Assembly: GCF_007990265.1 (NCBI RefSeq)
Contig: NZ_BJWH01000016.1
Location: 1 to 64,000, forward strand
Source of the DNA: Cellulomonas terrae
GTDB taxonomy: Bacteria > Actinomycetota > Actinomycetes > Actinomycetales > Cellulomonadaceae
Direction of reading: 5' to 3'
DNA: 64,000 nt
Shown: positions 45,169-55,939 of the stretch, one piece after another
Position numbering within the stretch: position 1 is the first letter of the stretch
Layout of the letters: each line of letters opens with the position of its first letter
The notes under the pieces: generated by a model
What the model saw: the letters and a program-made list of their open reading frames with translations, nothing else
The model's database searches: none
Told to the model about the DNA's origin: nothing
Made by a program: the position numbers and the translations under genes

Positions 45169-46995
45169 GTGAATTCATCGACCAGCACACCCCGGCGGCG
45201 TGCGGCCGGCAGGACGGCGACAGCCGTCATGACCGCGTCCGTGCTCGTCGCGACCAGCCTCCTGGGCGCACCCGCTGCGCTCGCGGACGATCCGGCCCCG
45301 TCGCCGGCCACGAGCCCGTCGGCCACCGCCGCACCGACGACGACCGACGAACCGACGACCCCCACGGAGTCGCCCGTACCCGAGTCGCCCGCACCCGAGT
45401 CCTCCGAGCCGGAGTCACCGTCGCCGGAGGTGGACGACGAGGACGTGTCCGTGCTGCGGCTGCCCGGCTACCCGGCGCCGTCGATCCACAGCCAGCGCGC
45501 CTACGACCCGGAGGAGAACTTCACGGCGAGGTGGACCCGGGCCGACGCGCTCCAGCTGCGGGCCATGTCCGACCCCGACGCACCCGCGGGAGAGAACTCG
45601 ATGCCTCCGGAGTACTCCATGCCGGAGATCCCGCAGGACTTCCCGATCCTCACCGACCCGAACGGCACGCAGGTGTGGGTCTGGGACACCTGGACCCTGA
45701 CGGACGCGGCGGCGGACCAGATCAGCTTCAAGGGCTGGGAGGTCATCTTCTCCCTGACCGCCGACCCCAACGCGGGCTACACGTTCGACGCCCGGCACAC
45801 CCACGCGCGCCTCGGCTTCTTCTACCGCAAGGCCGGTGTGCCCGCTGACGAGCGCCCGGCCAACGGCGGCTGGATCTACGGCGGCCACGTGTTCCAGGAC
45901 GGCGCCGCGGGCGCCATCTTCGAGGACCAGACGTTCACGACGGTCACCGAGTGGTCCGGCTCGACGCGGCTGATGGAGGGGAACAAGCTCCGGCTGTTCT
46001 ACACCGCGGTCGCCTTCTACCGGAACGCGAACGACGAGGACATCAAGCCCGCGGACCCGCGGATCGTGCAGACCGAGGGGCGCCTTTTCGCCGACGAGAA
46101 CGGCGTCTGGATGACGGGGTTCCGGGACCAGCACCAGCTCCTGGTGCCGGACGGCACCTACTACCAGACCAAGGAGCAGAACCCGTTCGTCAACTTCCGT
46201 GACCCGTTCACCTTCGAGGACCCGGCGCACCCGGGGAAGACGTTCATGGTGTTCGAGGGCAACACCGGGGGTCAGCGCGGAGCGGTCACCTGCACGGCGG
46301 CGGACCTCGGGTACCGCGAGGGGGACCCGTACGCGGAGGACCCCGAGACGGTGACGGCGAACGGCGCCAACTTCCAGATGGCCAACGTCGGGCTCGCGGT
46401 CGCGGAGAACAAGGCGCTGACGCAGTGGCGGTTCCTCCCGCCGATCCTGTCCGGCAACTGCGTCAACGACCAGACCGAACGTCCGCAGATCTACCTGCAG
46501 AACGGGAAGTACTACCTGTTCACCATCAGCCACCGCAGCACGTTCGCGCGCGGTCCGGGGGTGGACTCGGCCGATCCGCGGTTCTGGTACATGGACGGTC
46601 CCGACGGCGTGTACGGGTTCGTCGGCAACGGGATCCGCTCGGACTTCCAGCCGCTCAACGAGGGCAGCGGGCTCGCGCTCGGCAACCCGACGAACCTGGC
46701 CTTCGGGGTCGGCACGTCGGCCATGCCGGCCGAGGGCCAGTCGCCGCACACCTTCCAGGCGTACTCGCACTACGTGATGCCGAACGGGCTCGTGGAGTCG
46801 TTCATCGACGCGATCGGCAACCCGGACGTGCGGCGCGGGGGGACGCTCGCACCGACGGTGCACCTGTCGATCGCGGGCACCTCTGCGGTCGTCGACCGCA
46901 GCTACGGCGACGGCGGTCTCGGCGCCTACGGTGACATCCCGGCGAACGAGGCCCAGCCGGTGGACCCGGCGCCGGACCCGAGGCCGACTCCCTGA
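45169..46995 (+). CDS. Levansucrase (GH68)
   Basis: This exported fructosyltransferase of 608 aa makes levan and oligofructans from sucrose. A signal peptide (about 1-39, ending ALADD) is followed by a Pro/Ser/Thr/Glu-rich linker (about 40-95) likely to span or lie along the wall. The GH68 propeller carries the nucleophile Asp173 in VWVWDTWTLTD, the transition-state Asp in VNFRDPFTFED and the acid/base Glu in CVNDQTERPQIYL. VMPNGLVESFIDAIG is also typical. GTG at 45169 follows GAGGGAGC and gives a proper signal peptide. A strong hairpin follows, then a GH32 gene that could degrade or trim the product. Confidence 0.96.
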   Translation: MNSSTSTPRRRAAGRTATAVMTASVLVATSLLGAPAALADDPAPSPATSPSATAAPTTTDEPTTPTESPVPESPAPESSEPESPSPEVDDEDVSVLRLPGYPAPSIHSQRAYDPEENFTARWTRADALQLRAMSDPDAPAGENSMPPEYSMPEIPQDFPILTDPNGTQVWVWDTWTLTDAAADQISFKGWEVIFSLTADPNAGYTFDARHTHARLGFFYRKAGVPADERPANGGWIYGGHVFQDGAAGAIFEDQTFTTVTEWSGSTRLMEGNKLRLFYTAVAFYRNANDEDIKPADPRIVQTEGRLFADENGVWMTGFRDQHQLLVPDGTYYQTKEQNPFVNFRDPFTFEDPAHPGKTFMVFEGNTGGQRGAVTCTAADLGYREGDPYAEDPETVTANGANFQMANVGLAVAENKALTQWRFLPPILSGNCVNDQTERPQIYLQNGKYYLFTISHRSTFARGPGVDSADPRFWYMDGPDGVYGFVGNGIRSDFQPLNEGSGLALGNPTNLAFGVGTSAMPAEGQSPHTFQAYSHYVMPNGLVESFIDAIGNPDVRRGGTLAPTVHLSIAGTSAVVDRSYGDGGLGAYGDIPANEAQPVDPAPDPRPTP

Positions 46996-47012
46996 CCGGG
47001 GTCCGGACCGAG

Positions 47013-47052
47013 CGCGCGTGCGACCCCCGTCCCGGCGGGGGTCGCACGCGCG
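47013..47052 (+). terminator. 17-bp perfect hairpin between GH68 and GH32 genes
   Basis: CGCGCGTGCGACCCCCG (47013-47029) and its exact complement (47036-47052) enclose the loop TCCCGG. This is the longest perfect stem I saw in the window. It begins 17 bases after the levansucrase stop, and its last base is the first base of the proposed GTG start of the next gene. Confidence 0.78.
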
Positions 47053-48347
47053 TGGTCGCGGTCGTCGTCGCCCTGGTCCTCGGGCTGGGCGGGTGCACGT
47101 CGTCCGACGAGCCGCGTCCCGCTCCGTCACCTCGGGCCACCTATGCCGAGCGATGGCGCCCGCAGTTCCACTACTCACCGCCGGCAGGACGCCTCGCCGA
47201 CCCGAACGGGCTCGTCTACGACGCGGGAGAGTGGCACCTGTTCCACCAGCAGGACGGCACCTGGGCGCACGCGGTCAGCCCCGACGCGGTGCACTGGACC
47301 ACGCTGCGCAAGGACTTCCGGGACCCCAAGGTGTTCTGGCACGAGCCGAGCCGACGCTGGGTGATGGTCGTGAGCCTGGGCGACGAGGTCGGGCTGTTCT
47401 CCTCGCCCGACCTGATCGGGTGGGAGGAGCTCAGCCGCTTCGGCGCGGGCCACGGCCTGCACAGCGCGGTGTGGGAGTGCCCGGACCTGTTCCCGCTGCC
47501 GGTCGACGGTGACCCGGACAGGGCCCGCTGGGTGCTGACCGTCTCGGTGGGGGACAGCGACGCCACCGACGGCTCGACGGCGCAGTACTTCGTCGGCGAC
47601 TTCGACGGGACCACGTTCGTCCGGGACCCGTCCGTCCCACCCGACACCGTGCAGCAGACCGACGTCGGGCAGGACTTCTACGCCGCGCAGTCCTACGAGC
47701 ACGCCCCCGACGGGCGGCGGGTGTGGATGGGGTGGATGGGCAGCTGGCGATACCCGTACTCCGCGCCGACCCACCCCTGGACGAACGCGATGAGCGTCCC
47801 GCGGGACCTGGGCCTGAGGACCGTCGACGGCGAGGTCCGACTCGTCCAGGCACCGGTGCCGGAGCTCGAGTCCCTGCGCGGCGAGGCCGTTCGCGTCGGC
47901 GCGCGATCGATCGGGCGGGACACGATCCTGCCGCTCGACGGTGCGCGGCTCGAGCTGGAGGCCGAGATCGAGACGGGCGGCGCGAGCACGGTCGGCCTGC
48001 GGGTCCACGAGAGCCGGGACGCCGACGGCCGCGTCGTCGAGGCGGTCGAGGTCGGCTACGACAGCCGTGACGGGGGCCGGCTCGTGATGAGCCGCACCCG
48101 GGGTGCAGGGCCGGCGGGCCTCCCCCTCCAGCGTTCCGTGCCGTACCGGCCGAGCGGCGGCGTCCTGCGGCTGCACGTCCTGGTCGACGAGTCCTCGGTC
48201 GAGGTGTTCGTCGACGACGGTGCCCTGACCGGGACGATGCTCGTGTTCCCGTCGCGCGGCGGACGCGGCGTGTCGCTGACGGCCGAGGGCGGCGACGCCC
48301 GGCTGCGCGAGCTGACGTCCTGGCCGCTCGCGTCGATCTGGGACTGA
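47052..48347 (+). CDS. Lipoprotein GH32 fructan hydrolase
   Basis: This 431-aa GH32 enzyme has the nucleophile Asp in AGRLADPNGLVYD, the second Asp in KDFRDPKVFWH and the acid/base Glu in AVWECPDLFPL. A beta-sandwich domain (about 290-430) ends with SVEVFVDDG, typical of the family. A lipobox ending in Cys15 (LGLGGC) predicts a membrane-anchored external enzyme. The signal is odd: from GTG 47052 it has no basic n-region. The codons just upstream, inside the hairpin, would encode RTR but offer no start codon. It should hydrolyse levan or inulin at the cell surface, beside the levansucrase gene. Confidence 0.9.
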   Translation: MVAVVVALVLGLGGCTSSDEPRPAPSPRATYAERWRPQFHYSPPAGRLADPNGLVYDAGEWHLFHQQDGTWAHAVSPDAVHWTTLRKDFRDPKVFWHEPSRRWVMVVSLGDEVGLFSSPDLIGWEELSRFGAGHGLHSAVWECPDLFPLPVDGDPDRARWVLTVSVGDSDATDGSTAQYFVGDFDGTTFVRDPSVPPDTVQQTDVGQDFYAAQSYEHAPDGRRVWMGWMGSWRYPYSAPTHPWTNAMSVPRDLGLRTVDGEVRLVQAPVPELESLRGEAVRVGARSIGRDTILPLDGARLELEAEIETGGASTVGLRVHESRDADGRVVEAVEVGYDSRDGGRLVMSRTRGAGPAGLPLQRSVPYRPSGGVLRLHVLVDESSVEVFVDDGALTGTMLVFPSRGGRGVSLTAEGGDARLRELTSWPLASIWD

Positions 48348-48348
48348 C

Positions 48349-48999
48349 TCACTCACCCAGCAGTGCGGACAGGTAACGCGTGGTCTCGTCGGCGGCCACG
48401 CCGTCGTCGCCCGCGACGATGGCCTCGACCAGGTGGTCGTGCGCGTCGTGACCGTGCGCGTCGGTGACGAAGTTGAACCGGATGTTCTCGCCGATCGCGT
48501 CGAGCAGGTTCTCGTAGAGCGTGACCAGCAGCGGGTTCGCGGTGGCGCGGACGATCGCGCGGTGCAGGTCGAGGTCGGTGGCGACCATCGCCTCCAGGTC
48601 GCCCGCATGGTAGGCGGCGGCGCGTTCGTCGCGACGCTGGAGCAGCGCGGCGGCGTCCGTGGCGGTGCGGCGCCGGGCGGCCAGCCGGGCGGCCTCGACC
48701 TCGAGGGCACGGCGGACCTCGACGACGTCGCGCTGGCGGGCGTCGGCGATCTGCCGGCCCATCGTCACGGCGAGCTCCGACCGGGACAGCACGTAGGTGC
48801 CCGACCCCTGCCGTCGTTCGAGCAGTCCCGCGTGGACCAGGGACTGCACGGCCTCACGGACGGTGTTGCGTCCGACGCCGAGGAGGTCGACGAGGGCGGG
48901 CTCCGGGGGGATCCGTGTCCCGACGGGCCACTGCTCCGTCTCGATGCGTCCCCGGAGCTCGTCGACCGCGGTGTCGATCAGTCCGGTCCGTCGCGCCAT
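48349..48999 (-). CDS. GntR family regulator, FadR type
   Basis: This 216-aa regulator has an N-terminal winged helix (about 8-72; IPPEPALVDLLGVGRNTVREAV and GLLERRQGSGTYV, cut to PALVDLLGVGRNTVREAV). An all-helical FCD ligand domain (about 85-210) follows, with its metal-ligand residues in DLDLHRAIVRATANPLL and HDHLVEAIVAGD. FadR-type regulators respond to organic acids or sugars. It converges with the GH32 gene (one base between stops) and diverges from a CynX-type transporter, so it may control either the transporter or the fructan genes. Confidence 0.9.
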   Translation of the reverse strand: MARRTGLIDTAVDELRGRIETEQWPVGTRIPPEPALVDLLGVGRNTVREAVQSLVHAGLLERRQGSGTYVLSRSELAVTMGRQIADARQRDVVEVRRALEVEAARLAARRRTATDAAALLQRRDERAAAYHAGDLEAMVATDLDLHRAIVRATANPLLVTLYENLLDAIGENIRFNFVTDAHGHDAHDHLVEAIVAGDDGVAADETTRYLSALLGE

Positions 49000-49114
49000 C
49001 CGGTTAGGCTCCGTTCCGAGGCATGCGGTGCAGTCAACACCGGCGGTCGGGCGCACGCCAGACCCCCGGACGGATGATTCCGGCCACCGCGGCGCCCGGA
49101 TCAGGAGCTTCTTC

Positions 49115-50392
49115 GTGCAGTCCCTCATGCCGCCGCGCGCTCCGTGGCGCGGCAGGCTCGTCGTGCTGGCCGGCATCGTCCTCGTCGGTCTCAACCTGCG
49201 CATCGCGGTCGCGGCCGTCTCGCCGATCATCGGCGTGGTGCGGGAGGACGTCGCGCTGAGCGACGCGCAGGTCGGTCTGCTCGGCACGGTCCCCGTCGCG
49301 GCGTTCGCGGTCTTCGGCTCGCTCGCGACACCCGTCGCGCGTCGTCTCGGGCTCGAGCCGTCCCTGATCCTCGCGCTGCTGCTGTCGATGACCGGGGAGC
49401 TCCTGCGGGCGCTGGCCGGGAGCGCTCCGGCGTTCATCGGCTGGTCCGTCCTCGCGCTGGGTGGCCTGGGGATGGGCAACGTGCTGCTCCCGCCGCTGGT
49501 CAAGCGGTACTTCCCCGACCGCATCGGGACGGTCACGGCGTCCTACTCGGTGGCGATGTCCGTGAGCGCCGCGGTGCCGCCGCTGGTCGCGCTGCCGGTG
49601 GCGCAGGCCGTCGGCTGGCGCTGGTCGGTGGGGATGTGGGCGGTCCTCGGGTTCGCGGCCGTGGTGCCGTGGGTGGTCGTGGTCGCGCAGTCGGTGTCGG
49701 CGCGCTCGCACCTGCGCACCCTGGTCCGGCGAGCACCACGCAGCGAGCGCCCGGCCGTGCTCGTGCGGGCGGGGGCCGCCGAGAGCCGGCTCGTCCGGCG
49801 CTCCGGACTGGCGTGGGCGCTCGTCCTCACGTTCTTCGCCAACACCACCTGCACCTACGTCCTGTTCGCGTGGCTGCCGGAGATCCTGGCCGACGCGGGA
49901 CTGGGCGCCGACGCCGGCGGCCGGTGGCTGGCGGTCTTCGCGATCCTCGGCCTGCCCGCGTCGCTCGTCTCCCCGGTGCTGACCGCCCGGATGCGCAACC
50001 CGTACCCGTTGGTCGTCGGGTTCGCCGCGTGCTGGGTGGCCGGTCTGCTCGGCCTGATGCTCGCCCCCGCGCACGGGACCGCGGTCTGGATGATCCTGCT
50101 CGGCATCGGTCCGGGGACGTTCCCGATCATGCTCGCGCTCATCGGCCTGCGGTCACGCACACCCGCGATCGCCGTCGCCCTGTCCGGGATGGTGCAGGGC
50201 CTCGGGTACGCGCTCGCGGTCGTCGGACCGGTCGGGATCGGTGTCCTGCACGTCGCGACGGGCTCGTGGGAGGCGCCGTTCCTGGTGCTGCTCGGGCTGG
50301 TGGGCCTGCTGCTGGTGGCGGGCTGGTTCGCGTGCCGGCCGACGATGCTCGGTCCGGAGCCGATGACGGGCTCGGTACCCTTTCAGGCGTGA
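49115..50392 (+). CDS. MFS transporter, CynX/NimT family
   Basis: This 425-aa transporter has twelve hydrophobic segments and resembles the cyanate/2-nitroimidazole group. [20 protein letters not shown] is helix 1 with the family NLR motif. [22 protein letters not shown] and [20 protein letters not shown] are characteristic. The GTG follows AGGAG by seven bases; earlier in-frame codons overlap the divergent regulator. The substrate is unknown. The stop overlaps the argS start (GTGA), but argS also has its own promoter inside this gene. Confidence 0.9.
   Translation: MQSLMPPRAPWRGRLVVLAGIVLVGLNLRIAVAAVSPIIGVVREDVALSDAQVGLLGTVPVAAFAVFGSLATPVARRLGLEPSLILALLLSMTGELLRALAGSAPAFIGWSVLALGGLGMGNVLLPPLVKRYFPDRIGTVTASYSVAMSVSAAVPPLVALPVAQAVGWRWSVGMWAVLGFAAVVPWVVVVAQSVSARSHLRTLVRRAPRSERPAVLVRAGAAESRLVRRSGLAWALVLTFFANTTCTYVLFAWLPEILADAGLGADAGGRWLAVFAILGLPASLVSPVLTARMRNPYPLVVGFAACWVAGLLGLMLAPAHGTAVWMILLGIGPGTFPIMLALIGLRSRTPAIAVALSGMVQGLGYALAVVGPVGIGVLHVATGSWEAPFLVLLGLVGLLLVAGWFACRPTMLGPEPMTGSVPFQA
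50376..50381 (+). promoter_or_regulatory. -10 element of leaderless argS
   Basis: TACCCT (TAnnnT) ends seven bases before the argS GTG, within the last codons of the upstream transporter gene. No ribosome site precedes the GTG, so transcription probably starts at or beside the start codon. Confidence 0.6.
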
Positions 50393-52068
50393 CTCCCGCC
50401 CAGCTCTCCGAGGCCCTCCGGGCCGCCCTCGTGCACGCCGTCGACGACGGGACGTTCGCCCTCGACCCCGCCGCGATCCCCGCGACCGTGCACCTCGAGC
50501 GACCCCGGCAGCGCGACCACGGCGACTGGGCCACCAACGTGGCCATGCAGCTGGCCAAGAAGGCCGGCACCAACCCGCGCGCCTTCGCCGAGGAGCTCGC
50601 GCGGCGTCTCGCGCAGACCGCGGGCGTCGCCAGCGTCGAGGTCGCGGGTCCCGGCTTCCTCAACATCCGCCTCGACGCCGCTGCGGCCGGTGAGCTCGCA
50701 CGCTCCGTCGTCGAGCAGGGCAGCGAGTACGGCCAGAACGAGACGCTCGCCGGCGTCGCGCTCAACCTCGAGTTCGTGTCCGCCAACCCGACGGGTCCGC
50801 TGCACATCGGCGGCGTGCGCTGGGCGGCGGTCGGCGACAGCCTGGCCCGCGTGCTCCAGGCGTCCGGTGCCGCGGTGAGCCGCGAGTACTACTTCAACGA
50901 CCACGGCGCGCAGATCGACCGGTTCTCGCGCTCGCTGCTGGCGCGGGCGCTGGGCGAGCCGGCGCCCGAGGACGGCTACGGCGGCAACTACATCTCCGAG
51001 ATCGCGGAGCAGGTCGTGGCCGACGCGCTCGCGGCCGGCGAGACCGACCCGCGGACCCTGCCGTTCGACGAGGCGAACGAGGCCTTCCGGGCGCGCGGTG
51101 TGGACCTGATGTTCGCTGAGATCCGCAAGTCGCTCGAGGACTTCGGCGTCGAGTTCGACGTCTACTTCCACGAGGACTCGCTGCACAAGTCCGGTGCCGT
51201 CGACCACGCCGTCGAGCGTCTGCGGGAGCTCGGTCACGTCTTCGAGGCCGACGGTGCCGTCTGGCTGCGCACCACGACGTTCGGCGACGACCGCGACCGC
51301 GTGATCATCCGGTCCAACGGCGAGGCCGCCTACATCGCGGGCGACATCGCGTACTACCTGGACAAGCGGGAGCGCGGCTTCGACCGCGTCGTCATCATGC
51401 TCGGCGCCGACCACCACGGGTACATCGGCCGCATGATGGCGATCTGCGCCGCGTTCGGGGACACCCCGGGCGTCAACCTGGAGATCCTCATCGGGCAGCT
51501 GGTGAACCTGGTCAAGGACGGCGCCCCGGTCCGGATGAGCAAGCGCGCGGGCACCGTCGTGACCATCGACGACCTCGTGGATGCCGTCGGGGTCGACGCC
51601 GCCCGGTACGCGCTGGCCCGCTCGTCGGCCGACTCGATGATCGACCTGGACCTCGACCTGCTCTCCAGCGCGAAGAACGAGAACCCCGTCTTCTACGTCC
51701 AGTACGCGCACGCCCGCACCGTCAACGTCGGCCGCAACGCCGCCGAGGCGGGGGTCCGTCGCGAGGACGGCTTCGACGCGTCCCTGCTGGACCACGAGAG
51801 CGAGTCCGTGCTGCTCGGACGCATCGCCGAGTTCCCGCGCGTGGTCGCGCGGGCCGCCGAGCTGCGTGAGCCGCACCGCGTCGCCCGGTACCTGGAGGAG
51901 CTCGCCGGCAGCTACCACAAGTGGTACGACCAGCGCCGCGTCGCCCCCTTCGGCGACGAGGTCGTCGGCGACGTGCACCGCACCCGCCTGTGGCTCAACG
52001 ACGCGACCCGCCAGGTCCTCGCCAACGGGCTGGGGATGCTGGGCGTCTCCGCGCCGGAGCGCATGTGA
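50389..52068 (+). CDS. argS: Arginyl-tRNA synthetase
   Basis: This 559-aa class I synthetase charges tRNA-Arg. The N-terminal Add-1 domain is at about 1-110. The HIGH-type motif is [13 protein letters not shown] and the KMSKS-type motif is [11 protein letters not shown]. The C-terminal anticodon-binding helical domain (about 440-559) starts near [13 protein letters not shown]. The GTG start overlaps the upstream stop and lies seven bases after a -10 element. The order argS-lysA-hom is common in actinobacteria. The stop overlaps the lysA GTG. Confidence 0.97.
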   Translation: MTPAQLSEALRAALVHAVDDGTFALDPAAIPATVHLERPRQRDHGDWATNVAMQLAKKAGTNPRAFAEELARRLAQTAGVASVEVAGPGFLNIRLDAAAAGELARSVVEQGSEYGQNETLAGVALNLEFVSANPTGPLHIGGVRWAAVGDSLARVLQASGAAVSREYYFNDHGAQIDRFSRSLLARALGEPAPEDGYGGNYISEIAEQVVADALAAGETDPRTLPFDEANEAFRARGVDLMFAEIRKSLEDFGVEFDVYFHEDSLHKSGAVDHAVERLRELGHVFEADGAVWLRTTTFGDDRDRVIIRSNGEAAYIAGDIAYYLDKRERGFDRVVIMLGADHHGYIGRMMAICAAFGDTPGVNLEILIGQLVNLVKDGAPVRMSKRAGTVVTIDDLVDAVGVDAARYALARSSADSMIDLDLDLLSSAKNENPVFYVQYAHARTVNVGRNAAEAGVRREDGFDASLLDHESESVLLGRIAEFPRVVARAAELREPHRVARYLEELAGSYHKWYDQRRVAPFGDEVVGDVHRTRLWLNDATRQVLANGLGMLGVSAPERM

Positions 52069-53426
52069 GCACGACGATCCCCGGCGAGCCCTGGTCCACG
52101 GGCGTCGCCCGGACGGCCGACGGGTCCGTGTCGGTCGCGGGGGTCGACGTGCGCGAGCTCGCGGTCGAGCACGGCACCCCGGCCTACGTCCTCGACGAGG
52201 CCGACCTGCGCGCCCGCGCCCGCGGCTACCGCCGCGCGTTCGAGACGGCGTTCGCGGAGATCGGTGCCGGCGTCGACGTGTACTACGCGGGCAAGGCGTT
52301 CCTGTCCGTCGCGGTCGCGCAGTGGGTGCACGAGGAGGGCCTGCGCGTCGACACCGCCACGGGCGGCGAGCTCGCGGTCGCGCTGCGCGCCGGGATCCCC
52401 GGTGCCGACATCGGCCTGCACGGCAACAACAAGTCGGACGCGGAGATCGCCCGCGCGCTCGACGCGGGCGTCGGCCGGATCATCGTCGACTCGCTCGTCG
52501 AGCTCGACCGGGTCGCCGACGCCGTCGCCACGCGCGGGGGAGAGCCGGCACCGGTGATGGTCCGCGTGACCACCGGTGTGCACGCGGGCGGCCACGAGTA
52601 CATCTCCACCGCCCACGAGGACCAGAAGTTCGGCCTCTCGATCGCCTCGCCCGACGGGGACTCGCCGGCGATGCAGGGGCTGCTCGCGGTGCTCGCGCGT
52701 CCGGAGCTGCGGCTGCTCGGCATCCACTCGCACATCGGCTCGCAGATCCTGGACCCGTCCGGGTTCGAGGTCGCGGCCCGCGCGGTGCTCACCCTGCGCG
52801 CCCAGCTCGGGGAACGCACCGGGGTGCTGGTCGACGAGGTCGACCTCGGCGGCGGCTACGGCATCGCGTACCTGCCGGGGGAGGTCGCCCTCGACCCGGA
52901 CCGGATCGCGAAGGACGTCGCCGCGTCGGTGCAGGCCACCGCCGCCGACCTGGGGACGCCGCTGCCGCGGTTCTCCATCGAGCCCGGCCGCGCGATCGTC
53001 GGCCCGGCCGGACTGACGCTCTACACGGTCGGCACGGTCAAGCCCGTGCGGATCGACGACGGCAGCGTCCGGACCTACGTGTCGATCGACGGCGGCATGA
53101 GCGACAACATCCGTCCCGCCCTGTACGGCGCGCAGTACCACGCGGAGGTCGTCGGCCGGCTCGCCACCGCGCAGACGGTGCCGGCGCGCGTCGTCGGCAA
53201 GCACTGCGAGTCCGGCGACATCGTCGTGCACGACGTACAGCTGCCCGCCGACGTCCGCGCCGGGGACCTGCTCGCCGTCGCGGCGACCGGCGCGTACGGC
53301 CGCTCCATGGCCTCCAACTACAACCACGTGCCACGCCCGCCGGTGGTCGCGGTGACCGACGGCGGGTCCCGCGTGCTGGTCCGCCGCGAGACCGAGGACG
53401 ACCTCCTGGCGCTCGACCTCGGCTGA
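52065..53426 (+). CDS. lysA: Diaminopimelate decarboxylase
   Basis: This 453-aa PLP enzyme makes lysine from meso-diaminopimelate. The PLP lysine is in [12 protein letters not shown], the glycine loop in [13 protein letters not shown], substrate residues in [12 protein letters not shown], and the active Cys/Glu in [10 protein letters not shown]. The fold is an alanine racemase-type barrel (about 45-310) plus a beta domain. The start is GTG in the GTGA overlap with argS, so the two are cotranscribed. Hom follows after 90 bases with its own promoter. Confidence 0.97.
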   Translation: MSTTIPGEPWSTGVARTADGSVSVAGVDVRELAVEHGTPAYVLDEADLRARARGYRRAFETAFAEIGAGVDVYYAGKAFLSVAVAQWVHEEGLRVDTATGGELAVALRAGIPGADIGLHGNNKSDAEIARALDAGVGRIIVDSLVELDRVADAVATRGGEPAPVMVRVTTGVHAGGHEYISTAHEDQKFGLSIASPDGDSPAMQGLLAVLARPELRLLGIHSHIGSQILDPSGFEVAARAVLTLRAQLGERTGVLVDEVDLGGGYGIAYLPGEVALDPDRIAKDVAASVQATAADLGTPLPRFSIEPGRAIVGPAGLTLYTVGTVKPVRIDDGSVRTYVSIDGGMSDNIRPALYGAQYHAEVVGRLATAQTVPARVVGKHCESGDIVVHDVQLPADVRAGDLLAVAATGAYGRSMASNYNHVPRPPVVAVTDGGSRVLVRRETEDDLLALDLG

Positions 53427-53473
53427 CGGGCCCACCGGTCGGACCGCACGTCCCGACAGGCGGGACGCACCCC

Positions 53474-53479
53474 TATCCT
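53474..53479 (+). promoter_or_regulatory. -10 element of hom
   Basis: TATCCT, close to the TATAAT consensus, lies 38 bases before the hom GTG, leaving a short leader that contains the GGAGG ribosome site at 53505-53509. It fits a promoter for hom-thrC-thrB independent of lysA. Confidence 0.5.
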
Positions 53480-53516
53480 GATGGCGCTCCCGCCCGATCC
53501 GACTGGAGGCCGTCCC

Positions 53517-54839
53517 GTGCCCTCGCCCGTGCCCGCCCACCCGTCCCTGCGCGTCGCCGTCCTCGGCTGCGGCGTCGTCGGCACGGAGGTGGTGCGGCTG
53601 CTCACGACGCAGGCGGCGGACCTGGCCTCGCGCGTGGGCGCGCCGCTCGAGCTCGTCGGCGTCGCCGTCCGGGACGTCGAGACGGAGCGGGACGCGGTGG
53701 TCGACCGCGCGCTGCTCACCGCCGACGCCGAGGCGCTGGTCGAGCGCGCGGACGTCGTCGTCGAGGTCATGGGCGGCATCGAGCCCGCGCGGAGCCTGCT
53801 GCTGCGGGCGATCGCCGGCGGCGCGTCCGTCGTGACCGCGAACAAGGCCCTCCTCGCGCAGGACGGCCCGACGCTGTACGCCGCGGCCGACGAGGCGGGC
53901 GTGGACGTGTACTTCGAGGCCGCCGTCGCGGGCGCCATCCCGATCGTCCGGCCGGTGCGCGAGTCGCTCGCGGGGGACCGCGTGACGCGCGTGCTCGGCA
54001 TCGTCAACGGCACCACCAACTACGTGCTGGACAAGATGGCGTCCGAGGGCCTGGACCTCGACCAGGCCGTCAAGGAGGCCCAGGCGTTGGGCTACGCGGA
54101 GGCGGACCCGACGGCCGACGTCGAGGGGTACGACGCGGCCGCGAAGGCCGCGATCCTGGCCTCCCTCGCGTTCCACACGCGGGTGTCCATCGAGGACGTG
54201 TCGCGCGAGGGCATCACGTCCCTCACGGCCGACGACGTCCTGTGGGCCCAGCGCACCGGCTACGTGCTCAAGCTCCTCGCCATCGCGGAGCGCGGCACCG
54301 CCGACGGTGTCGAGGGCGTGCAGGTCCGGGTCCACCCCGCCCTGGTCCCCGTCAGCCACCCGCTGGCGAACGTGCGCGGCGCCTACAACGCGGTGTTCGT
54401 CGAGGCGGAGGCCGCGGGCGAGCTCATGTTCTACGGCCGTGGCGCCGGCGGCGAGCCCACCGCGTCGGCCGTGCTCGGTGACGTCGTGTCGGTCGCGCGC
54501 CACCGCGTGCTCGGCGGCAAGGGGCCCATCGAGTCCCGCTACGCCGAGCTGCCCGTCCTGCCGGCCGCCGCGGCCCGCACCCGCTACCAGGTCCGGCTCG
54601 AGGTCGCGGACCGCCCCGGCGTGCTCGCCCAGGTCTCGACGGTGCTGGCGTCGCACGACGTGTCGATCGAGGCGGTCCGTCAGACCCCGGTCACCGAGAC
54701 GCCCGACGCCGACTACGCGCGCCTGGTGATCACCACGCACGCGGCCCCCGAGCACGCGTTGCGCAGCACGGTCGAGGCCATCACCGGCCTCGACGTCGTG
54801 CGTCGTGTCGTGTCCGTCCTGCGAGTCGAGGGAGCCTGA
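53517..54839 (+). CDS. hom: Homoserine dehydrogenase
   Basis: This enzyme of 440 aa reduces aspartate semialdehyde to homoserine, the branch point to threonine and methionine. The NAD(P) fold is [29 protein letters not shown] and [21 protein letters not shown] form the substrate site, and [12 protein letters not shown] and [19 protein letters not shown] are family signatures. A C-terminal ACT domain (about 355-430; [19 protein letters not shown]) implies feedback inhibition by threonine. GTG at 53517 follows GGAGG; an ATG twelve codons upstream lacks one. One base is shared with thrC. Confidence 0.97.
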   Translation: MPSPVPAHPSLRVAVLGCGVVGTEVVRLLTTQAADLASRVGAPLELVGVAVRDVETERDAVVDRALLTADAEALVERADVVVEVMGGIEPARSLLLRAIAGGASVVTANKALLAQDGPTLYAAADEAGVDVYFEAAVAGAIPIVRPVRESLAGDRVTRVLGIVNGTTNYVLDKMASEGLDLDQAVKEAQALGYAEADPTADVEGYDAAAKAAILASLAFHTRVSIEDVSREGITSLTADDVLWAQRTGYVLKLLAIAERGTADGVEGVQVRVHPALVPVSHPLANVRGAYNAVFVEAEAAGELMFYGRGAGGEPTASAVLGDVVSVARHRVLGGKGPIESRYAELPVLPAAAARTRYQVRLEVADRPGVLAQVSTVLASHDVSIEAVRQTPVTETPDADYARLVITTHAAPEHALRSTVEAITGLDVVRRVVSVLRVEGA

Positions 54840-55930
54840 TGGCCCACCAGTGGCGTGGCGTGATCGCCGAGTACGCCGACCGTCTGCCCGCCCACGTCCA
54901 GGAGCGTGTCATCACGCTCGGCGAGGGCGGCACCCCGCTCGTCCCGTCCCCGACGCTCTCGCAGCGCACGGGCGCCGAGGTGTTCATCAAGGTCGAGGGC
55001 ATGAACCCGACCGGGTCGTTCAAGGACCGCGGCATGACGACCGCCATGTCGGCGGCGGCCGGCCGCGGCGCCAAGGCCGTCGTCTGCGCGTCGACGGGCA
55101 ACACGTCCGCGTCGGCCGCGGCGTACGCCACGCGCGCGGGCATGGTCTGCGCGGTGCTGGTGCCGGACGGCAAGATCGCGATGGGCAAGCTCAGCCAGGC
55201 CATCGCGCACGGCGCCACGCTCCTGCAGGTCGACGGCAACTTCGACGACTGCCTGGTCGCGGCGCGCAAGCTCGCCGAGGCGTACCCGGTCGAGCTCGTG
55301 AACTCGGTCAACCCCGACCGCATCGAGGGCCAGAAGACGGGCGCGTTCGAGATCGTCGACGCCCTGGGCGACGCCCCGGACATCCACGTTCTCCCGGTCG
55401 GCAACGCCGGCAACATCACCGCGTACTGGAAGGGCTACCGCGAGTACGCGGGGCTCGACGCGGGCGCCGCGCACGCCGCGGTCGCGACGCGCACGCCGAT
55501 CATGTGGGGCTTCCAGGCCGCGGGCGCCGCACCGATCGTCAAGGGCCACCCGGTCGACCACCCCGAGACCATCGCCACGGCCATCCGGATCGGCAACCCC
55601 GCCTCGTGGCAGCAGGCCGAGGAGGCGCGCGACGTCTCCGGCGGCCTCATCGAGGCGGTCACCGACGAGCAGATCCTCGCCGCGCACCGCGTCCTGTCCG
55701 CGGAGGTCGGGATCTTCGTCGAGCCCGCCTCGGCGTCCGGCGTCGCCGGGCTGCTCATGCTCAGCGAGCAGGGCCGCGTCCCGGCCGGAGCCCGCATCGT
55801 GATCACGGTCACCGGGCACGGGCTCAAGGACCCGCAGTGGGCGCTGCGCACCCCCGACGGCAGCGACGTCGTGCCGGTGCGGATCTCGTCCGACGTCGTG
55901 TCCATCGCCACCGCGCTCGGCCTGGACTGA
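54839..55930 (+). CDS. thrC: Threonine synthase
   Basis: This 363-aa PLP enzyme converts O-phosphohomoserine to threonine. The PLP lysine is in [15 protein letters not shown], the phosphate-binding cup in [17 protein letters not shown], and [17 protein letters not shown] is the typical loop. It is the short actinobacterial form. Its ATG shares a base with the hom stop, and thrB follows nine bases later. Confidence 0.97.
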   Translation: MAHQWRGVIAEYADRLPAHVQERVITLGEGGTPLVPSPTLSQRTGAEVFIKVEGMNPTGSFKDRGMTTAMSAAAGRGAKAVVCASTGNTSASAAAYATRAGMVCAVLVPDGKIAMGKLSQAIAHGATLLQVDGNFDDCLVAARKLAEAYPVELVNSVNPDRIEGQKTGAFEIVDALGDAPDIHVLPVGNAGNITAYWKGYREYAGLDAGAAHAAVATRTPIMWGFQAAGAAPIVKGHPVDHPETIATAIRIGNPASWQQAEEARDVSGGLIEAVTDEQILAAHRVLSAEVGIFVEPASASGVAGLLMLSEQGRVPAGARIVITVTGHGLKDPQWALRTPDGSDVVPVRISSDVVSIATALGLD

Positions 55931-55939
55931 GGCCCCGCG

